Shown here piece after piece: positions 36,641 to 47,794 of a stretch of DNA of 64,000 nucleotides. The DNA is from Papilionanthe hookeriana x Papilionanthe teres. Lineage: Eukaryota > Streptophyta > Magnoliopsida > Asparagales > Orchidaceae. The translations under genes and the position numbers were made by a program. Location: contig CM040428.1 in the NCBI GenBank assembly GCA_022702705.1, forward strand, positions 92,562,287 through 92,626,286. Direction: 5' to 3'. Position 1 is the stretch's first letter. Every line of letters begins with the position of its first letter. The notes beneath the pieces are model-generated. The model did no database searches. It had not been told where the DNA came from and worked only from the letters and a program-made list of their open reading frames with translations.

Positions 36641-38090
36641 ATAATTTATAATACTTCAGTCTAGACAGATGGTCAGTAATTTAGCTATCAGATCCTTTCC
36701 TATCAACTATCACAAAGCCAAATTTTTGCATTAGAATCCATCTGGTTAGTCTTGGTTTGGTATCCTTCTTTTGCATTAAATATTGGATAGCTGAATGGTC
36801 AGTATGCACTATGCATTTAGTTTCAATCAGACACGGTCTAAACTTTTCAGAAGCATACACTATAGCTAATAATTCTATTTCAGTGGTGGTAAAATTAATC
36901 TGAGCTTCATTAAGAGTTTTACTAGCATAGTAAATAACCTTGAACATTTTATCATACCTTTGCTCTAAAGGACCCCAATCGCATAATCGCTAGCATCATA
37001 CATAAGTTCAAATGGTTTTTCCCAATCAGGTGAAACAATTATAGGGGTAGTGAATAATTTTTCTTTTAATAGTTCAAAGGCATTCAAATATTCTTCATTA
37101 AAATCAAATCTCTTATCCTTTTCTAAAAGTTGGCACAAATGTTTAGTAATTTTCGAAAAATCGTTAATACAGTGCCTGTAAAATCCAGCGTATCCTAAGA
37201 AACTTCTTACCTCTCTCATAGTAGTAGGAGGTGGTAATTTCTCAATAATCTAAATTTTGTTAGGGTATACCTCCATCCCAAGTTCAGAAATGTTATACTC
37301 AAGCACAATTTCTCCTGCAACCATAAATTGATATTTTTACCAATTCAGAACTAAATTTGTTTTCTTGCAAAGCTCCAAAGGTTTTTCTAAGTTATTCAGA
37401 CATATGTCAAATAAAGTTCCAAATATAGAAAAATCATCCACGAATACTTATATTTCATTATCAATCATATTACTAAAAGTAGACATCATGCATCTTTGAA
37501 ACGTTGCAGGTGCATTACATAATCCAAAGGGCATTCTTCGAAAAGCAAAAGTTCTGTAAGGGCAGTAAATGTAGTCTTCTCTTGATCCTCAGGAGCAATA
37601 GATATTTGATGATAACCAATATATCCATCCAAAAAGCAATAGTACTTGTGTCTGGCAAGTCTATCAAACATTTGATCTAAAAAAGGAAGAGGAAAGTGAT
37701 CTTTCGTAGTGGCGGCATTTAATTTTCTATATTCAATACAAATTTGCCAATCTTAATGGTATAATTTCAATTCGTTCATTCACATCAACAGTCACTCCTC
37801 CCTTCTTAGGAATACAATGAATTGGACTTACCCAAGCACTTTCTAAAATTGGGTAAATAATTCCAACATCAAGCCATTTTAAAATTTCTTTCTTAACTAC
37901 TTCATTCATCATTAGATTCAGTCTCCTTTGCGGATTAGCTTTAGGTTTATGTTGTTCATTCAAAAAAATTCTGTGCATACAGATCAAAGGACTGATTCCT
38001 TTAATATCTGCTAAGGTCCAACCAAAAGCCTCTTTGTATCTTTTTAAAATCTCTCATAATTTCTATTCTTGATATTCATTCAAATCCGAA
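36641..38090 (-). pseudogene. E3 reverse transcriptase and RNase H, broken
   Basis: Minus strand. RT: ICIEYRKLNAATTKDHFPLPFLDQMFDRLA near 37,700, CFLDGYIGYHQISIAPEDQEKT near 37,620, and VFVDDF near 37,440 with both catalytic aspartates kept. The connection reads REVRSFLGYAGFYRHCI near 37,210. RNase H: FELMYDASDYAIGVL near 36,970, then VIYYASKTLNEAQINFTTTEIELLAIVYASEKFR and IVHTDHSAIQYLM down to about 36,780, and LTRWILMQKFGFVIVDRKGSDS near 36,690. Several shifts and stops break the frame. Gene order RT-RNase H-integrase places the element in Ty3/Gypsy. Confidence 0.88.
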
Positions 38091-39050
38091 GATACAATGA
38101 CTGGTAAGGTAGATGATTCTCCTAAAAAAATATACTTTAAATGATTAGGAAGAATTTTCATTTCAAGTTTAGGAGATTTTATGATAGGTGGAATTAAACT
38201 TTATCACCACTTTCCATAGTATCAAACATTTCAAATCTTTCATGAACATAGTCTAACTCTTCATTCTTCATATCAACAAAATCATTTTCTATTTCACTTT
38301 CATCCTCACACTCCACATTTTTATATTCTATTTTTCTTTCTAACACTTCTTTAAAATTATCATCTCTCAAATAATCGCAGATTTGCATTCGAAAGCATTC
38401 ATCATCTTTTTTTTGTTGAGTGATATTTCATAGATTTTAGAATATTAAAGGTCAACCTCTTGATCATTAACCTTCATAGTTAGTTCTCTTTTCTGAACAT
38501 CAATCATAGCTCTTCCAGTATCAAGGAATGGTCTTCCCAAAATAATTGGAGTTTCTTTATCTTCCTCCATATCTAATACAATAAAATCCATAGGAAAGAT
38601 AAATTTATCCATTTTCACTAACACATCTTCCACCACTCCTTTACGATAAGTAATGGTACTATCAACCAACTGAAGAGTCATAGAAGTAGATGAAATTTCT
38701 CTTACTCTCAATCTTTTGAATGTTGATAAAGGCTTAAGATTAATAATAGCTCCTAGATCATATAAAGCTCTTCCAAAAAATTTCTCACCTATAGCACATG
38801 GGATAGTGAAACTACAGGGTCTTTAAGTTTATTAGGAAGCTTTTTCTGAATAGTTGTACTACACTCTCCGCTAAGTGTAACAGTCTTATGATCTGTGAAC
38901 TTTCTTTTTTTTAAGAAAATCCTTCATAAACTTCGCATAATCAGGCATCTGCTCTAATGCTTCAACAAAGGGAATATTTACGGTTAATTTCTTAAGGATT
39001 TCCAACAATTTCGTAAATTTGTTATCTCTTTTTTTTCAATCTTTGAGGAA
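38091..39050 (-). pseudogene. E3 aspartic protease and linkers
   Basis: Minus strand. A linker like FVEALEQMPDYAKFMKDFLKK (about 38,960) leads to the active site GRALYDLGAIINL near 38,760, then VREISSTSMTLQLVDSTITYRKGVVEDVLVK, FIVLDMEEDKE and IILGRPFLDTGRAMIDVQKRELTMKVNDQ (38,450-38,700). The Cys before the catalytic Asp seen in E1 and E4 is Tyr here. An acidic linker to RT follows. The protease would process Gag-Pol; frameshifts on both sides make this copy inactive. Confidence 0.8.
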
Positions 39051-40598
39051 ACAGAAGAGGTGGGTTTTCAAAAATAATATTCGTTGGTTCAAGTGGATAT
39101 TCTATGTCTAGATATACTTATTAGAACCATTTTCAATATCCACCTTCTCTTTCTCAACTTTAACTTCTTTTTGCACTCTTATTTCTAATTCCTTTCCACT
39201 CCTTAATTGAACGGCCTTAATTTGCTCCTTGTTTTAATCTTTTGGATTGATCTCAACATTGTTGGGAAGAGCTCCAATAGGTCTATTATTAAGTGCAGTG
39301 AAAATATGTTCTAATTGATTCTCAATGTTCTTAATCTCAAAACCTTGAGCTTGTAATTGATTACCCATGTTCAACATAATTCTTCAGTAGACAACCACTT
39401 TTCTTTAAATTTTGGGTTACTATTAAAGTTAGGAGGATAAGAAGGTCTATAATTGGTGTTTCCTTGGTTGTTCAAATTTTCAACTGGGTTAATAGGATTG
39501 TTTTCCCATTGTGGGTTAACATTAGCATTGTTGTTATTGTTCTAGTTGAAATTTGGGTGATTCTTCCAACTAGGATTATAATAGTTCAAATAAGGATTGT
39601 TGGGTCTATTATTTATAACATTCAAGGTCTCATAAAGTGTCTGAGATTCTATTATTTATCCTATTGAATTTTTCTCTAACACTTGAGGTGTTTGACAATA
39701 ATTCATTACGTATTGATATATTTTCTTCTAAAGGGCAGCAATTTCAAAGACTATTATAGTTACAGCATCAGGATCATGAATACTAGCTAATCTCTTAGGA
39801 TTTACCAGTTCATAGGACCATTGAAAATTACTAGTAACCATATCTTCTATTAACAAATATACTTCATGAAAAGGTTTTGACATTAATGATCCACCAGCAG
39901 CAACATCTATAATCGATCTCAAAGATCCCACTAATTCATTATAAAATGTTTGAATTATTAACCAATTTGGTAAAGCATAATGTGGACATTTCCTAAGAAG
40001 ATCTTTAAATCTTCCCAAGCTTCATATATTGATTCCCCTTCAAGCTGACTAAAAGACGTGATATCATTTCTTAGGTAGCAGTTTTTTATGGAGGGAAATA
40101 TTTTGACAAAAACTTTTGTGAAAGTTTTCCCCAAGTTCTAATAGATCCAAGTGCTAACACATTTAACCATGCCTTGGCTTTATCTTTTAATGAAAAAGGA
40201 AAAAGTCTAAGTCTAACAGCATCGTCCGACACTCCATCATATTCAAAATTAGCACACGGTTCTAGAAAACTAGCGAGATGTAAATTAGGATCTTCATTAG
40301 TTGTCCTACGAATTGATTATTTTGTACCATTTAGATAATAGCAGGTTTAAGCTCAAATGAATTAGTAGCAACATCAGGGTTTTGAATGGTTAAGTGAATT
40401 TCATCTACTGTTGGATTAGCATAATATCTTATAAGTCTAGGAAAATTTTCATTTTCATTTCATCAATTTTCTTAGTTGTTCGCCATTTTGTGAGGATTTT
40501 CATATTGTTTTTATTTTTTATTTTTTTTTGAATATTTCTAACAGTACGCTCTAGCTCTGAATCGTAAGACACTAAACTATAGATCCAATCGTATGCAT
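39051..40598 (-). pseudogene. E3 gag, broken
   Basis: The ATG on the minus strand at 40,598 sits at the same place as the E5 gag start; SYDSELERTVRNIQKK follows in a shifted frame. Then come capsid-like segments: RFKDLLRKCPHYALPNWLIIQTFYNELVGSLRSIIDVAAGGSLMSKP (40,010-39,870) and NFQWSYELVNPKRLASIHD. The Asn-rich C-terminal part lies near 39,400-39,600, and a QLRSGKELE segment near 39,200 precedes the protease linker. Many breaks. The order PBS-gag-protease-RT-RNase H-integrase-env-like is complete for this element. Confidence 0.82.
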
Positions 40599-40704
40599 AG
40601 AAAATTACACAAAACACACTAAAAAGTAAATAAACACACACAAGTACAAACTACAAAGTAAAGGTTTCAACTACTACAATTTTGATTAGTTAATGTTTAT
40701 GTCT

Positions 40705-40721
40705 TTCCCGACAACGGCACA
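40705..40721 (-). promoter_or_regulatory. E3 primer binding site
   Basis: The minus strand reads TGTGCCGTTGTCGGGAA, two or three changes from the Athila tRNA-Asp primer site. It lies 7 bp inside the LTR edge. Confidence 0.8.
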
Positions 40722-40728
40722 AAAAACC

Positions 40729-42244
40729 TGACCAGATGTGCAAGCTGCCTCAAAATTCAATATTCAAAAGATAGTTTTAGTTTAGTTTTACAAACAGATT
40801 AATTTAATAATTAGGCAGTCACCTGTATACGCAAGTATACGTATCGTTCAAGTAATACAGGGCTCTAGTGGAGTCCTGATTATCGATCCCACGAGGAAGG
40901 CAAGAACTCTTCAAAATATAGCAAAGATGTTGAAATCTAACAATTTATTCACGACACAAGTTCCAGTACTATTTAATATGTTAATTTAAAGATAACAGCA
41001 ACTTGATTTACTACAAGTTACTTCTGAATTTTCCAAGTAGGATTAACTAACACACACACTAAGTTTTCTATTTGAAAGGTTTATATATGGAAAAGTTTCT
41101 TCCCTCTTATAATGATTTTATGATGAGTGATTGATATAGATTGATAATATATTTGTATTTGCCAAATATGAGCATTCATATTCCTTACCCTTGTCAGAGT
41201 ACCCCCTCTTCCAAGTCATGTAAAGAACATTAGCAAATCCTAGGCTTAGTCACTAAATCTAGGGTTATGCTGGGAGGATACTCGCTCTCACTTCAGAGCT
41301 CCCACTTTCTTCACCTGAAGGCTAACCCTAGCTTTGGTTACAAAAATTTAGGACCAAATTGGGGATTTCAGCCTGTCACTCTAAAACCTCCAATTTGACA
41401 CCCATTAAACCATATTTCCCTTTTTATTTGCACTCAATTTCCATGAACTACGCAATTCATTCATGAACATTGAATGGATTCTCCACTATTGTTATAGAAC
41501 ACTTAATCCTTTCGGATTGGATGTCTCACAACAAATTTTAACAATTCAATTGGCCAGATCAAAAAGTAAATGAAGTTCAAAATGAAAAACCATCACAATT
41601 TCCTTAACATTTTTACACTTCACCACATGTCATTGCAAGAAGAAAGATAAAGAAATCTACTCAAACTCATGAGGAAGATACAACAAAACATGGACTTTAT
41701 ATATAAAAGCAAAGTCATACAAACCACAAAAGTAAATACAACTTATCTCTTTCTCTTCCTCAAGCAGATCTCTTGTAATTCCTTTGAATCATTTTCTCTC
41801 TTCTCTTCTCTCACACACACTCACACACACCTAAAAAGTGGCATCCATAAATGTCTAGAATAAGTTAGAAATGAATTCTCTAAGAGTTTCCTCAAGCAAC
41901 CTTTAAAAAGTCATCCGAATACGTTAAATTTGACTTGAATTGACATTTGGCGCCGGCGGCGCTGGATAGGGCATCGACAACACTGGATAGGGTGCTGGCT
42001 GCACTGGACTGCCAATTAATTGTTTGAACTCTTTGGAATTGGGCGACGGTGGTGTTAGAAGTCAATTTTCTTCATTTTTCTCATTTTTGCTTCAAATTCG
42101 TTCCTTTTCACTTCCTTTTGCTCCAATCACCCAAAATCATCATACCTGCAACAATACATGAAAAATACATTCCTTTAAAGTGCAATATCACCTAAAAATG
42201 AGTTAAATTATATAGCAAAACCTTTATATATTTTTGGTGCATCG
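40729..42244 (-). mobile_element. E3 5' LTR
   Basis: In element orientation it starts near GATGCACCAAAAATATATAA (42,244; the first T is mutated) and ends ACATCTGGTCA at 40,729, next to the PBS. It carries the conserved terminal block at 40,838-40,890, the AGTACCCCCTCTTCCAA segment, and a GC-rich island at 41,945-42,010 (GGCGCCGGCGGCGCTGGATAGGG). The region between the terminal block and the end is about 110 bp longer than in the LTR at 25,054. Its outer edge directly abuts the truncated 5' side of E4. Confidence 0.82.
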
Positions 42245-42930
42245 GACACTTAAAAAGGTTGGGAAAGACCTATTTCTTCACCGAAAATTGATTTAGAAAA
42301 GTGACCACCACCATTTCTTTAGAGACATAGAAAAAAAAAAGTTTGATAAGCAATTTTCAAAGTTCTTAAAAATTTTTAAGAAACTTACAATTAATATTCC
42401 ACTTGCTGAAGCCTTAGAACAAATGCCAAGCTATGTGAAGTTTATGAAGGATATTCTTAGTAGAAAAGGGAATTTTAAAGATAATGAGACTGTTACACTT
42501 CGTGAAGAATGTAGTGTAATAATTCAGAAGAAGCTTTTTGAAAAACTTAAAGATCCTGGTGGCTTTACAATTCCATGTGCAATATGAGACAGATTTTATG
42601 GGAAAGCTTTATGTGATTTAGGTGTAAGCATTAACCTTATGTCATTAACTATATTTAAAAAACTGAGATTAGGAGAAATAACCCCGACTACTGTAACTCT
42701 GCAGTTAGCAAATCCTTTGATAACATATCCTAAAGGAGTTATATAATATGTTTGAGTAAAAGTAGATCGATTTATCTTTAATATTGATTTCATTGTGTTA
42801 GACATGAACGAAGATATAGAGATACCTATTATTTTTGGGAGACCTTTCCTAGCTATAGGAAGAGCAATGATAAATGTACATAAAGGGGAATTATCTATGC
42901 ATGTTAATGATCAAACTGTAAAATGAATCA
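42245..42930 (+). pseudogene. E4 gag-protease linker and aspartic protease
   Basis: E4 begins abruptly within the linker (PISSPKIDLEK; then KKLTINIPLAEALEQMPSYVKF). The protease shows KALCDLGVSINLMSLTIFKKL at 42,604-42,660, TVTLQLANP, FIVLDMNEDIEIPIIFGRPFLAIGRAMINVHKGELSMHVNDQ. Stops occur near 42,586 and 42,746. Gag and the 5' LTR of E4 are absent: the E3 LTR edge lies immediately upstream, so E4 was cut by that insertion or by a deletion. Confidence 0.82.
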
Positions 42931-43199
42931 AATATCCTGCAAAAGGAAAAGATGATGAATGTTTCAGGATGTATGTAATTAGATATCTGAGTGAATTTCA
43001 TTTTAAAGCAACATATGAAGAAAATCTTGAAAGTGAAAAATTGGAACACGAGCAAGAAGAGGAAGCACAATATTCTGATGATTTTAATGTGGAAAGTTAA
43101 ATTATGTTCAAGAAAGTTTTGAAGTTTTGGACATGACAAAGAAAGATGAATCTTTTAGTCCATCAATTGAAAAACCTCCTGAACTTGAATTAAACTTAC

Positions 43200-44200
43200 T
43201 TTCTGAACATTTAAACTATGTCTTTTTAGGTGATTCCTAAACTTTGCCTGTTATAATTTCCTCAAAATTAACTACTGAAGAAAAAAAGAGTTTGCTTGAA
43301 ACTTTAAAGAAATATAAGAAAGCCTTTGGATGGACCATAGCTGATATTTAAGGAATCAGTCATTCAATTTGTATACACAGAATCCTTATGGAAGAAAACT
43401 GAAAACCCAGGGTTGATCCTCAAAGGAGATTAAATCCTATTATGAAAGAAGTTGTTAAGAAAAAGATTTTCAAGTGGTTAGATGCTTAAATTATCTACTC
43501 TATTTTGGATAGTTCATGAGTTAGTCTTATTCACTGTGTTCCTAAGAAAGGAGGAGTTACTGTAACTATTAATGAGAAGAATGAACTAATACCAACAAGG
43601 CAAGTTACAAAATGGCGAATATATATTGTCTATAGAAAATTAAATCTTGCCGCCAGGAAAGTTCATCTTCCACTACCCTTTTTGGATCAAATGTTAGATA
43701 AACTAACTGGGCATAAATATTTTTATTTTCTGGATGGATATACTGGTTATCACCAAAAATAAATTGCTCGTGAGAATCGAGAGAAAACAATGTTTACCAG
43801 TCCTTATGGTACTTTTGCTTTTAGAAGAATGCCCTTTGGTTTATGTAATGCCCCTGCTACATTTCAAAGATGTCTGATGGCAATTTTTTGTGATTTAATT
43901 GAAAAAGGAATTGAAATGTTTATGAATGATTTTTTAGTATTTGGAATTTCATTTGAATCATGTTTAGAACATTTATCTAATGTTCTTAAACATTGTGAAG
44001 CAACAAACTTAGTCATTAATTGGGAAAAATGTCAATTTATGGTAGCAGGAGGAATTGTTTTAGGACATAATATTTCAGAAAAAGGTATGGAAGTAGACCT
44101 TGCAAAATTTTAAGTGATCGATAATTTACCTTACCCAACAAATGTAAGAGAATTTAGCAGTTTTTTTTGGGACATGCTGGATTCTACAGGTGTTATATTA
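43200..44200 (+). pseudogene. E4 reverse transcriptase, inactive
   Basis: Segments in order: LNYVFLGDS, KYKKAFGWTIADI, IHRILMEEN, WRIYIVYRKLNLAARKVHLPLPFLDQMLDKLTGHKYFYFLDGYTGYHQ, then an open stretch from 43,790: FTSPYGTFAFRRMPFGLCNAPATFQRCLMAIF. The catalytic box reads FMNDF (43,919-43,933) where E5 has FVDDF, so one catalytic aspartate is lost. Stops near 43,350, 43,488, 43,518 and 43,760. The 43,900-44,110 portion continues SCLEHLSNVLKH to GHNISEKGMEVDLAKF. Same family as E3 and E5. Confidence 0.88.
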
Positions 44201-44215
44201 AAGACTATTTAAAAA

Positions 44216-44818
44216 TTGCTAAGCCACTATGCCAGCTATTGGAAAAGATATAATTTTCATTTTAATAAAGAATACATAAAAGCTTTTGAACTGTTAAAAG
44301 AGAAATTAATCACTGCATCAGATATTCTTCCATCAAATTGGGAAAAACCTTTTGAATTAATGTGTGATGCAAGTGATTATGCTATTGGAGCTATTTTAGG
44401 ACTAAAACATGATAACATTTTCAAAGTGATCTACTATGCCAATAGAACTCTTAATGAAGCTCAAATTAATTATACCACAACTGAGAAAGATTTGTTAGCT
44501 ATAGTATTTGCTTTTGATAAATTCAGATCATATTTAATTAGAATTAAATGTGTGGTGCATACTGACCATTTTGCTATTAAATATTTAATGAAAAAGAAGG
44601 ATGCAAAACCAAGACTAATAAGATGGATTCTTCTTTCACAAGAATTTGACTTTGAGATAGTAGATAGGAAGGGTGTTGATGATCAAATTGCTAATCATCT
44701 GTCCAGGCTTAAAAATGAAAAATCTCTCTTTTCTGATGAAGAAATTAATGAGCATTTTCTGATAAAAAATTGTTCACTATTAATGAGTGGATTGTTCCAT
44801 GGTATGTCGACATTATAA
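44216..44818 (+). pseudogene. E4 RNase H domain
   Basis: One open stretch of 200 codons without the RT in frame. It contains FELMCDASDYAIGAILG, VIYYANRTLNEAQINYTTTEKDLLAIVFAFDKFRSYL, VVHTDHFAIKYLM and FDFEIVDRKGVDDQIANHLSRL. The Asp residues of CDASDY and HTDH and the Glu of TEKDLL, the usual metal ligands, are present. It is the longest intact domain in E4. An indel near 44,160-44,215 separates it from RT. Confidence 0.88.
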
Positions 44819-46081
44819 ACTTTATTGTTAGTGATATATTACCCTAGGTTTGGCATACCAACAGAGGAAGAATTTTTTATCTGAAGCTAAGACTCATTTT
44901 TAGGATGACCCATGTCTATATAAATAAGGAAATGATCTAATTATTTGAAAAAGTGTGTCATTAGAAGAAACTTATGAAATTATTCAAAAACTTCATGATT
45001 CTGATTTTGGAGGACATTTTGGTGTTGATAAAACTACATATAAAATTTTGCAAACTGGATTTTATTGGCCTACAATTTTTAAAGATTATAATGCTTATAT
45101 TGAAAATTGTTATCGATATCAGCATGTAGGCAATATTTTTAGAAGAAATGAGATACCCATCAATTATATGTTGGAAGTTGAAATATTTAACAGTTGGGAA
45201 TTAGATTTCATGGGATCATCTATACCATCTTTCAGAAATTTATACATATTGTTAGCAATAAACTATGTATCTAAATGGATAGAAGCTGTTGCTTTACTTC
45301 GATATGATGCTCGAAGTGTTGCAAATTTTTTAAGAAAGAACATATTCTGTAGATTTGCAATGCCAAGAGTAATCATAACTAATTGGGGAAGTTATTTTAG
45401 AAATGTAATTATGGAAAAATTAGTAAAGAAAAATCATATCATCCATAAATATGCTACAGCTTATCATCCTTAGACAAGTGGTTTGGTTGAAGTATCCAAT
45501 CATGAAATTAAAAGAATTTTGGAAAAATCTGTTAAGACAAACAAAAAGGATTGGTCAATCAAACTAGATTTTGCTTTGTGGGCTTATAGGACTGCATATA
45601 GAACTCCTATAGGAATTCCCCCATATAGGCTAATATTTGGGAAAGCTTGTCATTTACCAGTTGAACTTAAGCATAAAGCATATTGGGCAATTAAAGAGTT
45701 CAATTATAATTTGAAGGGTGTTAGTGAGAAAATATTATTGCAATTAAATGAGCTTGAAAAGATAAGGAATGAATCATATGAAAATGCTAAGATATATAAA
45801 GAAAAGATAAGATATGTCATGATCGTAAGATTCTAAAAAAACTATTGAGTCGGGACAACAAAGTTTACTATACAATGCCATATTAAGATTATTTGATGGA
45901 AAACATAAGTCCAGGTGGATGGGCCCATTTATTGTGATAAAAAATTATCCTATGGAGCTGTGGATATTAAAGATCCTAAAACTGAGAAAATACTCAATGT
46001 AAATGGTCATTGACTTAAACCTTATTTATCAGTAGATCAACTTAAACTTGATGAGAATTTAATGTTGGGTCACCCAAAATA
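44819..46081 (+). pseudogene. E4 integrase, inactive
   Basis: The zinc-binding region HDSDFGGHFGVDKTTYKILQTGFYWPTIF ... CYRYQ has lost one Cys (CxxC is CYRY). Core: ELDFMG with the first Asp; IITNWGSYF near 45,370 with the second Asp changed to Asn; VEVSNHEIKRILE near 45,490 with the Glu kept after a stop at 45,471. Then FALWAYRTAYRTPIGIPPYRL, CHLPVELKHKAYWAIKEFN and, after a shift, the C-terminal KSRWMGPFIV segment near 45,910. D-to-N in the triad and the stops make it non-functional. Confidence 0.88.
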
Positions 46082-46092
46082 AATACTAGGTA

Positions 46093-46141
46093 TGTCCGGC
46101 TGACAACAAAAAAACAAAGTGCTTTGTGGGAGGCAACCCGT
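46093..46141 (+). other. Conserved post-pol block, copy in E4
   Basis: GTCCGGCTGACAACAAA..AAGTGCTTTGTGGGAGGCAACCC. It is the same as in E1, E3 and E5 at the same distance after integrase. Confidence 0.8.
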
Positions 46142-46322
46142 AGTTATCGGTGTGCTTTATTTTGAGTTTGTTTTGTATGATTTGTTTGTTTTGAAGTAAG
46201 AATTATATGGTAGTATTTTGATTATATTATGTTTGTGGAGATTAATGAGACCTTAATTGATAAATTGGATGAGTTAAAATGAATATTCCAACGTTTAGTA
46301 GACCTGTGTTAAATTGAGCACT

Positions 46323-46359
46323 GGCGGCTAAGCGCCAACAGTTGGCACTTAGGCGCCGG
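46323..46359. repeat. GC-rich palindromic island upstream of env region, E4
   Basis: GGCGGCTAAGCGCC, AACAGTTGGC and ACTTAGGCGCCGG form an imperfect inverted repeat. The same GCACTGGCGGCTAAGCGCC phrase occurs in the LTR at 59,659-59,677. Confidence 0.85.
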
Positions 46360-46474
46360 AGTTATGAAAAACGTAAAAAATGAGGTTCTAGAAGCCATTA
46401 TAATGGGGAAGTTGTATGGAACATTATTTGATAGTTTGTGAACATGGGAGGAAAGTTTTAAAGCATTTAATGTC

Positions 46475-46483
46475 TATAAATAG
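46475..46483 (+). promoter_or_regulatory. Candidate TATA box between pol and env-like ORF (E4)
   Basis: CTATAAATAG is a textbook plant TATA element about 115 bp after the palindromic island. The arrangement copies the LTR, where an island at 50,676-50,760 precedes TATAAAAA at 50,954. It may be a second promoter for the env-like gene. This is inferred from motif and spacing only. Confidence 0.45.
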
Positions 46484-46571
46484 GAGCCAATTTAAAGGCT
46501 ATTAATCCCATTCCAGATTTCCATCCTAGGAACATTAAAGAAGAGTTTAAGTAAGAGAAAAGTCTTCTTGA

Positions 46572-46829
46572 GAGAGTGAAATTAAGAAGAAAGAGGATGC
46601 AAATAAGAAGAAGTTCATTTCTAAGAGTGCGCAAGAGTTACATAACAGATTTCTAACCGTTAGTATTCAAGGAATAACAGAGAAGATTGCAAAGATCGAG
46701 GCTGACGTTGCATTAATCGAAGTAAAATTAAATGAAACTAACGCACATTTAGCACATATTGGATGGCAATTAAAGATGCAATTTAGTCATACTAGTCATG
46801 TTGAAAAGAGAATAAAGAGATGTTTTTGA
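46572..46829 (+). pseudogene. Small coiled-coil-like ORF downstream of the candidate TATA (E4)
   Basis: An open frame of 85 codons without an early ATG. It has a Lys/Glu-rich start (ESEIKKKEDANKKKF) and then GITEKIAKIEADVALIEVKLNETNAHLAHI, a heptad-like pattern that suggests a coiled coil. After the stop, another frame continues with FYQIYIPNGSDG and GYIPPNREWN, so it may be a longer protein broken by an indel. I do not recognise the family. It lies between the candidate internal promoter and the env-like ORF. Confidence 0.4.
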
Positions 46830-47340
46830 AGAACAAGTGGATAAAAGAAGATTTGGTAAGAGATTTCAACCAACGCCCATTCTATCAAATCTATATACCA
46901 AATGGTTCAGATGGAACTAGTTGAGGTTCTGGATATATTCCACCTAATAGAGAATGGAATTAATTTCTTTAGTTGTATTAAGTGGTTAGTCAGTCTTGTT
47001 TAGTGTTTTATGTTTTGTTGTGTTTTATAAATCTGTTTGTGTTTTAAGTATTTGCTTTATGTTTTGTTTAAGTGTTTAAATGTGAGTAGAAAAGATTACA
47101 TCTTATCCAAGGACCTTGGATTAAAGACTTTTGATTTGTATTTGTAATTGTAATTGTTTTTTTAGTAAAGAATTTGTGTTTGTGTGAAACTTGTGTTGAA
47201 TTCCTTTTTAATTTATAAAAGTGTGATTTTGGAGATAAGAAGATTTCAAGGAGATGATAAACTTATTAAAACAATTTAGAGTTGATTAAATGAGCAAAAA
47301 TGTGTATTTAACGGAAAAAAAATTGAAAACTACAAATTCG

Positions 47341-47416
47341 CAGGTAAGCATCGAGACCCCATGCTTATGCGCTAGTGCCTCGCAGCTAAGCACTGAACGT
47401 TTGTGCTTAGGCGCCG
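47341..47416. repeat. Second GC-rich island of E4
   Basis: Degenerate copies of the island phrase: GCTTATGCGCTAGTG, CTCGCAGCTAAGCACTG, TTGTGCTTAGGCGCCGG. It lies 100 bp before the ATG at 47,514. Confidence 0.75.
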
Positions 47417-47513
47417 GTTCGCAAAATTTGGTTTTCAGGTTTTAAAATCCCCAAAAATCATAATTTTTTCACTTCTACCATCTTCTTCGTTCTGTGTTCG
47501 CGACTCAGGAAGT

Positions 47514-47721
47514 TATGGCATCACCAAATTTTGTGATTTTTAAGCCATTTCAAGTGGAATTTGTTAGATTTGATCTTCTTGAGGTAAGAGCACTACTCCT
47601 ATGTAAAAACTTTTTATTTCCACCATATAGTTTGAGTGCATTTTGGAGAAATTTGAAAATCACTATTCATGATGAAAATTTAAGAAAAAGCTTTGGAAAT
47701 TACTTGGATTTAGTTGTTTAA
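47514..47721 (+). pseudogene. Short ORF just before the env-like ORF
   Basis: ATG 47,514 opens 68 codons: MASPNFVIFKPFQVEF ... ITIHDENLRKSFGNYLDLVV. The phrase KPFQVEFVRFDLLE resembles KPLEVEFSDFKLNE just downstream at 47,720, so the two may be a duplicated N-terminal region of the env-like protein. A GAGGTAAGAG sequence at 47,581 looks like a splice donor, but the joins I tried do not give an open frame. Confidence 0.35.
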
Positions 47722-47794
47722 GCCTTTAGAAGTTGAGTTTAGTGATTTTAAGTTAAATGAGAAATTTATGGTAATTTTTATGCAAATTTTAGAA

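Noticed and set aside
25054..42244. LTRs at 25,054 and 40,729 as the two LTRs of a single element split by repeat C
   Set aside because: They have the same orientation and order, but the inner ends differ: E3's LTR has about 110 bp after the conserved block that the other lacks, so they are probably different subfamilies. A direct alignment would settle this.
47581..47792. Intron in the E4 env-like region (GAGGTAAGAG ... TTTTAG)
   Set aside because: The donor and acceptor look good, but the join I tried gives an immediate stop (GAG AAA TGA).
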